Both the position numbers and the translations under genes were made by a program. A stretch of DNA of 50,585 bases from Nemertoderma westbladi. Lineage: Eukaryota > Xenacoelomorpha > Nemertodermatida > Nemertodermatidae. Shown here piece by piece: positions 43,530 through 50,585 of this stretch. The first letter of the stretch is position 1. The number at the start of each line of letters is the position of its first letter. The DNA is taken from the NCBI GenBank assembly GCA_032718475.1, contig JAUCBJ010003106.1, positions 1 to 50,585 of the forward strand, written 5' to 3'. Below the pieces are notes generated by a model, which had not been told where the DNA came from, did no database searches, and saw nothing but the letters and a program-made list of their open reading frames with translations.

Positions 43530-44936
43530 ATGGCAAAGAAAATAAAGGTATCTGGGGATTGTTATGAAATTGGCCACACATGGACTCCGAGCTGTTATAA
43601 AGCCTCCTTTCAAATGGCTTCATCTATATTTAAAGAATCTTCTAAAATTTATGGAGGGTTGTCTTTGATTAAATTATTATTGAAACTAAATAGGCCTATA
43701 ATAGGTACCGGTACACGGTCGTCTTATGTTACTTATATTCGAGATGCTTTACTTGAAGTTCTATTAGAAAATGTACAATCGACAGTTTTTCTTTCATGCA
43801 ATGGTGCAGCCTTCGTGTCTGCGTTCTGTTTATCCATGAAAACGATAGGTAATTTTGATCGAGCAGTATTTTTCGTCTCCACCTTGTTAGCCAATCACGT
43901 GATATTTCTCGAGCGCCCAAGTCGTAGAACAGAGTTAGCTGTTTATATGTGCAACCTGGCTTGCGAAACATTTGGTAACATATTAGTTAATCGACGTTGG
44001 GTTAGACCACTCCCCTACCTCGATGTAATTCTTTTTGCTGTTGCGTGTGCTGGATATTCGGTTTGTATATTCTCTAGACCTTTCAAGTTGCCGTATTCTG
44101 TCCGCAAAACACTGATGTTTCTATGGGGGGAAACAGACAACAATAATTATATTCGTTATTTGTTTCCAAGAAGATTTTTTAGAGAGCATCTAATGTTATC
44201 GCCAACTCCTATGGTGAATAATAATTGCTATTCTGAAGAAAATAGAGAAACTATTATGATGAAAATAAAACATTTATTCTCCACCATAAAGTTTATACTT
44301 CATAATCTAGTTTTTCGTAAACACAGATTGTGCAGACATTCAAATCCATGTATAAGTAATTCAATACTAAGTTTCTTAAATAAATTTATTATCGGCTATG
44401 CTGCAAGTCTAGCCTTTAAAGTAATGCAAGGCGTATTGTTACGAAATATAAGTTATATAACCTTAAGAAAGTGGTACAAATTCATTCCGAAATTATTATT
44501 TAATTTCTCTCAATGTAGACTCGGGATATTCTTGGGTTTAATAAGTGGATTATTTCAATATTCGCTTTGTATACTGAGGTTGGTTTGTAACAGACAAGAT
44601 GACTTTGTATTTGCAGCTGCTGGTCTGTGCAGTGGTCTTGCCCTACTATCTTACCGAAGTTACCCTATTGCTATGTGGGCGTTCTTCAAGTTGCTACATG
44701 TAATACTACGTTTTGTGTCCTTATCTAAGTACCTGGATGGTATGAATATTACATTGAATTATTTCCCTTGTGCTGTTTATTCCTTTTGTACTGCGGTGTT
44801 GCTATATACAGCTACAATGGAACCGCATAACCTGAGACCTTCATATTGGAGATTTCTTCTTCGGATGACAGACAACAAGTTCGCAGAGATTGATAGAAAA
44901 AGATTCGAAATTTTCAAACAGAAATTAAATAATTAA
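43530..44936 (+). CDS. TMEM135: TMEM135 family membrane protein, single exon
   Basis: A 468-residue protein collinear with vertebrate TMEM135 (458 residues). The N-terminal Cys-rich block CYEIGHTWTPSC is diagnostic. Later family blocks are ERPSRRTELAVYMCNLA, FLGLISGLFQYS, an FAAAGLCSGLALLSYRS membrane segment and MEPHNLRPSYWRFLLRMT near the C-terminus. Several hydrophobic segments fit a multi-pass protein; family members act on peroxisomes and mitochondria and affect organelle dynamics and lipid handling. Start ATG has A at -3 and G at +4. The frame is intact. It is odd in three ways: no introns although the vertebrate gene has many; the C-terminal tail is about 25 residues shorter; and about 10 extra residues (54-65, NRPIIGTGTRSS) coincide with the words TAGGCCTA and TACCGGTA in the DNA. 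Likely functional. Confidence 0.95.
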   Translation: MAKKIKVSGDCYEIGHTWTPSCYKASFQMASSIFKESSKIYGGLSLIKLLLKLNRPIIGTGTRSSYVTYIRDALLEVLLENVQSTVFLSCNGAAFVSAFCLSMKTIGNFDRAVFFVSTLLANHVIFLERPSRRTELAVYMCNLACETFGNILVNRRWVRPLPYLDVILFAVACAGYSVCIFSRPFKLPYSVRKTLMFLWGETDNNNYIRYLFPRRFFREHLMLSPTPMVNNNCYSEENRETIMMKIKHLFSTIKFILHNLVFRKHRLCRHSNPCISNSILSFLNKFIIGYAASLAFKVMQGVLLRNISYITLRKWYKFIPKLLFNFSQCRLGIFLGLISGLFQYSLCILRLVCNRQDDFVFAAAGLCSGLALLSYRSYPIAMWAFFKLLHVILRFVSLSKYLDGMNITLNYFPCAVYSFCTAVLLYTATMEPHNLRPSYWRFLLRMTDNKFAEIDRKRFEIFKQKLNN

Positions 44937-45067
44937 TTAATATATTAATAATTGAATTGTAGTGATGATTCCTGTTTGTTATAATATAAATAATTATATA
45001 AAGTTTTATAGGAGTAAATTACCTGGTGCATTTTTTAAATTAACTTTCCGAGTTGGATGTCGTCTTA

Positions 45068-45088
45068 AATAAACCCATAATTAATAAA
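45068..45088 (+). terminator. polyadenylation signals for TMEM135
   Basis: AATAAA at 45068-45073 and again at 45083-45088, about 130-150 bases after the TMEM135 stop. Confidence 0.6.
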
Positions 45089-45957
45089 AGTTGATTTGCA
45101 GTGGGTTGATGTGAGTAGAGTGGAATAGGATGTTATACTTTATCAGTCATGGAAAAAGTAATTAGAATATTAGTTCATTAAATTATTCCTCATTTTATTG
45201 GTCAGTAATAAATGTTATTGTTCAGGAATTGACTTAATTAATTATGGTGTTTTAATAAAATTTCTCAAAATGGATGTATTGGCATGCCTCAACCCTAATT
45301 AAAACTGTTATGTAATCCTAACGCAACGCAAAGTTATAGTATATATATTTTGTTATCTAATGTGTTTTTAATTAATACAATATGTACTATTTTAGTAATG
45401 ATACATAGTTATTATAAATTTCATTTGTTTTGTAAATAATTGTATTTAATTTTATTGCATTCATGAACTAATATATAAATTTATGCAGTATAATTATTTA
45501 CCGTTAATTATAATAATTTATAGTTGCCTGGGATTACAGTTACTGGGTACTATTACAATTTGTATTTCCATCACTCATATTTATATGCAACATATACACC
45601 ATTTGTAATATGGAGTAATCCAGTACCGTCCACGCCCCCCACCCCCCCCCCCCCCCCCCCCCCATTTTTTTTTTACAAATCGTAATGTGTGCTTTACATA
45701 GATGTTTTGACGTCTCAACTCCTTGATGACCGGGTGAGTCGGAATTTTGTATTTGATTTATGATGAATTATTTGGTAAGAAAAACCTCAGCCAATTTTGA
45801 AGAATACGTAATATTCCTTCACGCAGCCTCAACATTGCCTATGGTAGTGAATGGGGAAGGATTTTCTCTGTATCATAGCAACGTTGTATAATTATTTATT
45901 TAATTATATATATAATATATTATAATAATTATTTAACTATAGTTAGCTGGGAAGACT
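45089..45957. other. AT-rich intergenic, no gene seen
   Basis: Contains a 22-C homopolymer at 45642-45663. No ORF or RNA gene could be supported. Confidence 0.5.
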
Positions 45958-46489
45958 TGTGAGCGGCTTCAATTCCGCCTCACCAACCCCCATAAAGTGG
46001 GAAGTGGCGCCTTTAAGCAATATTGGGGATACGAGGTTAATCGCCAATTAACCTCGTATCACACACCCAATAAACGGGGACAACAAACCCCGAAGGGCCA
46101 CACAAAGGGAGGTCAGAGGTTAAACCTCCGGGAGAGGAAAGTAACAGCAGCGGGGGGGGGGGGGGGGGGGAAGCACTCCCACAGAGGTGGAGGCGAGAAG
46201 TGGGATAACAACCAATGGGAGAGGAGAGCATCCCCTAGGTACAGAGGCCAAGGTACTGTAGGATTAACTGATGTATATATTATATTGCATTTGTGTTATT
46301 CATTCAGTTATCTCAGTCACGCAGTGGGGACCAGTGACATCTTGTACCGTCACCGTCACCGCCACTACCGGTATCTATACAGTTTATTTCTGTCTTTGCA
46401 TCTATTTCTCTGTGCTATTATATTATATCAGTCATCAGTTAACAATATCAGAACAACAACTACTAACTATTATCTTCCTTTCAACTACA
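45958..46489 (+). mobile_element. putative 5' LTR of a second BEL/Pao element
   Basis: Proposed from TGTGAGCGGC at 45958 to CAACTACA at 46489, which is directly followed by a primer-binding site and then gag. It contains a hairpin plus AATAAA (46028-46074), a 19-G run (46152-46170) and a TATATATTATAT at about 46273 that could be a core promoter. The right boundary is well supported by the primer site; the left boundary is a guess. No 3' LTR lies in the window. Confidence 0.5.
46028..46074 (+). promoter_or_regulatory. 14-bp hairpin followed by AATAAA
   Basis: GATACGAGGTTAAT (46028-46041) pairs perfectly with ATTAACCTCGTATC (46047-46060) around loop CGCCA; AATAAA follows at 46069-46074. It parallels the hairpin-AATAAA modules of the other putative LTR. 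Confidence 0.65.
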
Positions 46490-46507
46490 TGGTGACGCGT
46501 AACAAGA
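46490..46507 (+). promoter_or_regulatory. primer-binding site of the second BEL element
   Basis: TGGTGACGCGTAACAAG directly after the ACA end of the putative LTR. TGG is the complement of the tRNA CCA end. The priming tRNA is not identified. Confidence 0.6.
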
Positions 46508-46594
46508 TAAACCGGTCGGGATCCCCTGATCCCGTCACAGAACAAGATCTAAGGGACCACGACTGTGACTGCCAGCCACCATGAGAGAGTAAAG

Positions 46595-48303
46595 ATGAGC
46601 CAAGAGGGAGAGAGGACACCGCCGCGGACCCCGGACGACAACCTAATGATCCGCGAGGCCGCGACGCGACGGTATCGACCCGCAACGCCGGAAAGAGACG
46701 ATCTGGCAACAACCCAAGCGGAGGACGGCCGTCTACTAGCGAAAGGGGACGAGTCGACGCACGACGGCGGTCGACGTACCGATGTCGCCGGCCAGCCACA
46801 GGCCGAGGGCGACGGACGGCCCACCGGAACGGCGACGGTGGGGCCGCCGGTACGACGCCGAACCAGGAGGGGAGAAGGAGAGGTCAGCGATCGGCTCCGA
46901 CGGGCTTACAACGCCACAAAGAAACAGTTGAGGGAGGCCAGGGAAGGAGCGAAGGTGGACCAGGTAAAACGTAAAACTAGAGCGGCGACTAAGTGAGTCG
47001 AACAAACATTTTAGGTCCCTAGTTCGCTTCGGGGAGGGAGAACTAGCCAGTGAGAGAGTGAGGGGGGTCGCCACCGAACTATTTGAACTGTGGCGATCTG
47101 GGATAATGGAGCCCCAAACAGTGTACATAGGGCCGTATTTAGTGGATGCTAGGGGAATTAAGTTAGTGGGTTGGGCGGACCCGCACGAGGGCGAATCCGA
47201 GGTTAACTCCGAGGATTCGGTCTCGTCGGTTAGCGAGAACCCCGGAAAGCGGGGGAAAGTTAGTAGGACAGAGGGGCGACGGCAAGTCCTCTACATCCTC
47301 TGCAAAAGTAAGAAGGTTGTTAGAAATAGATCTGGCGTGTCAATTGAGCATTGCGGCGCTAGACCAGAAAGAGTTAGAGAGACAATTGAGCGAGGGAGCC
47401 GCATTGTTAGAAAGAGAGAGGGAGTTAGCCAGGGAATGTAGAGAGAGGGCCGAGAGAGTGGCGAGAGACTGTAGGGAGCGCGAGGAATGGGAGGCAGAAA
47501 TAGAGAACGAGCGTAAAGAGCGAGAAGTGAGACAGGCAGCGAGGGCATAGAAAATAGAGAACGACCGTAAAGAGCGAGAGACGAGAATAGAGAACGACCG
47601 TAAGGAGAGAGAAATAAGAGTAGAGAATGAGCGTAGAGAGCGGGAGACGAGAGAGGCAGAGTTGGCCGGGCAAAGTTTGCGAGAAGATAGAGGGAAAGCG
47701 TATGCGGGATGATATGCATGCCCGGCTAAGGGGGCTTATGCAGTATCAGGCCAAGCAGAGGCGCCGACTAGAACTGGCGCAGTTGGGACTATCAGAGATT
47801 GAGGCTGGCTCGGGTAGTATTTACGAGGAGCCAGAGGTAGTGGAAACGTTAGTTAATACCCCACTTACAGGCACCGGGCGAGAGAACCAGAACTGGTGTA
47901 ACCGTACGGGGGGGGGGGGGGGGGGGGGGGGGTAATAATAATATGTTAGAAGAGATTAATAGTAATAGTACCGTAGTAGACAACCCTAATCAAACTTTCG
48001 TTGCAGGAAATAATATTTTATCCGGTAATTCTAATTTAAATACAAATAATTCAAATAATAATTCTAATTCAAAATAATCTAAATAATAATTTAAATTCAA
48101 ATACAAATACAAATAATCTAAATAATAATTTTAATTCAAACGCGCAAAATAATTCGAATAATAATTTAAATTTAGAAAATAATAATAATTCTAATTTAAA
48201 TAATAATATTGATAGCGGCGCTATTAATACTAATGTAGACACAGGTAGTCCGGCCAACGGGGGCCTGCAAGGCCACGCAGTTAGTGCGCAGGGAGTAGCG
48301 GGG
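46595..48303 (+). pseudogene. BEL/Pao gag N-terminal region, frameshifted
   Basis: Open pieces in different frames: 46595-46996 (frame 2, likely start MSQEGERTPPRTPDD), about 46989-47310 (frame 3), 47311-47550 and on to 47712 (frame 1, with TAG at 47548), 47627-47935 (frame 2). The frame 1 part is a long Glu/Arg coiled coil with 11-residue repeats of IENDRKERETR type, comparable in position to the coiled coil of the first BEL gag. A 25-G run at 47908-47932 follows and would be read as polyglycine. From about 47950 to 48240 the coding is Asn-rich (runs of AAT with Ser and Leu), broken by a TAA near 48076. A duplicated GLQGHAV/SLQGHVV unit leads into the next open frame. The element is presumed dead. 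Confidence 0.7.
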
Positions 48304-50585
48304 GTGAGTGACCCCGACGGGAGCCTGCAAGGCCACGTAGTTAGGCAGGGAGTAGCGGGGGTGAGTCAACCCGAGAATGTCCCACAAGCGTCGGCGGATA
48401 ATGTGCGGGGCAAGTTAGGTGAACCGCGGCACCCGACGACGGAGAATAGTAGGGGGATGACGAGTATCCACGAAGAGAATAATAGAAGAATCGTTGCTAG
48501 GAGCAACCGGAGAGCGAGGACGGATAGCGAGCCGTCGATAGTAGAGATGGAGTTAGGGAGTCAGTGGGACCGAACTCCGGGAGATTGCCGTCGCCCCGGA
48601 GAGACGCACCGCACGCCAGGAGAGGGGTACAGGACGTACCGATACGAAGGCAAGAACAGGAGAGGGGATCGAAGAGAAACTTCCCGACGGGATATAGCTG
48701 TCGATCGAGAGTACGGTAGTCGCGGGGAGATTCGAGTTTCGAGAAGATTAAACTTCGGTTCGGAAGGGCACATGCAGACTGCAGGACATACTGTAGGCCT
48801 TACTGCACATACTATTATAGGCCATGCTGGGAGAGATAGTGTAGGCGATAGGGTAGCGCGAACGACGGGATTGGATCCGGAAGTCGCGGAGTACATCCCG
48901 GTAGGTAGGCAAGAAGTGAATAGGCCTATATCGGTACCAGCACAGCAGCATGACTATAATATGCAGGGACATAACATATATCCAGGGGAGGGGAGAGTTA
49001 TTGCAGATAGATGTATGGGCCCCAATATATCAACCCCAGTACCAAATATAATACCGGTGGGGGGGGGGGGGGGGCAGGGTGACATTCCCCCATTACAATA
49101 TCAACAATACACTCAAACAGGATTAAGAACATCGAACCCCCTGGACGAGAACAGGTCGTGCGACACAGAAATATGGAGGGGGCAGTTACCCCCAATGATA
49201 TATCCGACGCAACAAAGAAGGTCAACAGACAGGACGGGCGGACCACACCCAACGGGAGAGTCTGTACAGCATCCATTGAACCCATTGGAAGCACAGGCAA
49301 TGGGAATGGCGACACTAATCGATGCATTAAAGACCAGGATCGAGTTACCACCAGTCAAGCCATTTAAATTCGACGGAAGTAGGCCGGAAGAATACCTGCA
49401 ATTTCGGCGCATGTACAGCAACGAGATATTAAATAAGAACTTGACGCAGGCGGAGTGCCTAAAATATCTACAGGTATATACAGGAGGCCCAGCATACGAC
49501 ATCGTGAGGCAGTACCAGGGCATCGAGGGCGGCTTCACGACAGCATGGTGGGCGCTAGACAGGGAGTACGGGCACCCGACCAAGATCATCCGGCAAACCC
49601 TGAGAGGTATAACATCGGGTGGCCTACAGGATAACCCCGTTAGCATAAAGCCATTTGTGAACAAAGTCGAGAAGGCGCTAATCATGCTAAAGATGCTAGA
49701 CGCGCCATATGAACTCAACGCATCTAATAACATCACCACGATAGCGCAGGCACTGCCGATGTGGTTACGGAGCAAGTGGAGGAAGATCGCCTTCTCCACT
49801 CGGGAGAAGAAAGGTGCGTAGCCAGGGCTAGAGGAAATGTCAAACTTCCTCAACAACGAAGCCAAGTTGATCACAGACCCAGTCTATAGTGAGGATAGTT
49901 TGGGGAAGGCACCGAAGACTGAATACAACAGGCCTAAACCCGAACACAATCCTGCAGATCCACTCCCGAGAGTAAGACAGTCGCTACCACACGCGGCCAC
50001 ACAGGGGGCTACAAGCCCACAGTTAGCTGGGAGTAGGGCCACACCGTGGCAGGGACAGAAAGAAAATAACAACACAAATAAACATAATCCCAACATACCC
50101 AGTAGGCCGAGTCTAGATAACCAAAACAGTAAACAAGTAGATATAAACCTACGTGCGATACGTGAGGGACTATACAGGGAACGCTATAATCCAGGATTCG
50201 AATGTCAATTACATCGGGACGGAACCCATAAGACCATGAGTTGTAAGCACTGGCAAGCGCTGCCCAAACAAGATCGTATAGCCTACACAGACGCAAACGG
50301 ACTATGCCATCGATGTGTGGTAGAAGTACACAGATCCAGAGAGTGTAGAGAAACAGCAGCAAGAGAGGATGAGACTGGAGGCCAAACAATGGCTACAAGC
50401 ACGACAGCAGTAAGAAGAAAGAGGAAAGTGCTACTCGGGGTAGTACCAGTGAAGATATCAGGAAAGGGCGGTCAATCAGTAACGACATTAATGCTGGTCG
50501 ACAGCGGAGCAGCCTTCACGCTGGTGGAGAATTGGGTGGCCGAAGAGATAGGGCTAAAGACGAGGCCGAAAAGGATGGCGGTAAC
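48304..50585 (+). pseudogene. BEL/Pao gag C-terminus and start of protease, cut by window end
   Basis: Frame 1 is open from the Asn-rich segment through 49818, has a TAG at 49819-49821, then stays open to the window edge. The first ~340 residues are a disordered Arg/Gly/Pro-rich linker with a 16-G run (49059-49074) read as glycines. From about 49340 a DUF1759-type Gag domain begins (PFKFDGSRPEEYLQFRRM). The TAG falls inside it, consistent with a TGG-to-TAG change. A CCHC knuckle CHRCVVEVHRSREC follows at 50305-50346, then the aspartic protease start LMLVDSGAAFTLVE (catalytic Asp at 50500). Domain order and motifs match the first BEL element but the sequences are clearly different, so they belong to separate families. 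Confidence 0.88.

Noticed and set aside
46989-47014. A 22-base GTGAGT...TTTTAG segment whose removal joins two gag frames
   Set aside because: An intron this short is implausible in an animal, and a simple one-base frameshift joins the same frames with open sequence.
1-50585. CRISPR arrays, bacterial operons, riboswitches
   Set aside because: The window is eukaryotic; tandem repeats lack unique spacers and are minisatellites.

Overview
This is a eukaryotic window, most likely from a marine invertebrate and by inference a deuterostome such as an echinoderm. It is AT-rich and gene-poor. It holds two recognisable cellular genes with metazoan orthologues (a proteasome alpha-2 subunit and a TMEM135 protein), one two-exon secreted mucin-like gene that can be read only through its splice sites, BEL/Pao retrotransposons, a tRNA-derived SINE and many palindromic or foldback repeats. 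The words TAGGCCTA, TACCGGTA and CAGTACTG are scattered throughout. No species can be named from the sequence alone.

Layout. 1-1340: a 30-bp minisatellite whose orientation flips near 840. 1345-6030: dispersed repeats, including a foldback (1476-1828), two copies of a GGGATCC-rich element (1948-2335 and 3688-4095) and a palindromic MITE (4721-5105). 7384-8288, minus strand: signal-peptide exon plus Thr-rich exon. 7700-9700: palindromic-word low complexity. 10247-13000: a SINE and two foldback MITEs whose cores are arrays of short palindromes. 13910-15022: possible exons, a LINE reverse-transcriptase scrap and a small MITE. 17188-18213: hAT-like foldback with a BED-finger remnant. 18552-19256, minus strand: intronless PSMA2.

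21434-40640 is the mobile-element core. A 3.4-kb element has about 1.1-kb inverted arms (A and B). It is followed by a BEL/Pao gag-pol (25647-33788) kept in one frame but broken by six stop codons, then a putative LTR with primer-binding site (34200-35292), then a long, unrecognised, frameshifted polyprotein with a CCHC knuckle and basic tail (35414-39654). A third arm copy (C, 39674-40640) begins 19 bp after its stop. Arms B and C are in inverted orientation and bracket a 17-kb interval holding both coding units. This is the strongest candidate for something undescribed.

40641-43000: hairpin and several minisatellites. 43036-43389: weak minus-strand ORF. 43530-44936: intronless TMEM135. 45958-50585: left part of a second BEL/Pao element (putative LTR, primer-binding site, broken gag with coiled coil, Asn-rich linker, DUF1759-like domain and CCHC knuckle, start of the aspartic protease), cut by the window edge.

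The genes do not form an operon or pathway. PSMA2 (20S proteasome) and TMEM135 (peroxisome/mitochondria-linked membrane protein) are unrelated neighbours in a repeat-rich landscape. The retroelement frames are decayed in different ways: point stop codons in the first BEL, frameshifts in the orphan polyprotein, and both in the second BEL.
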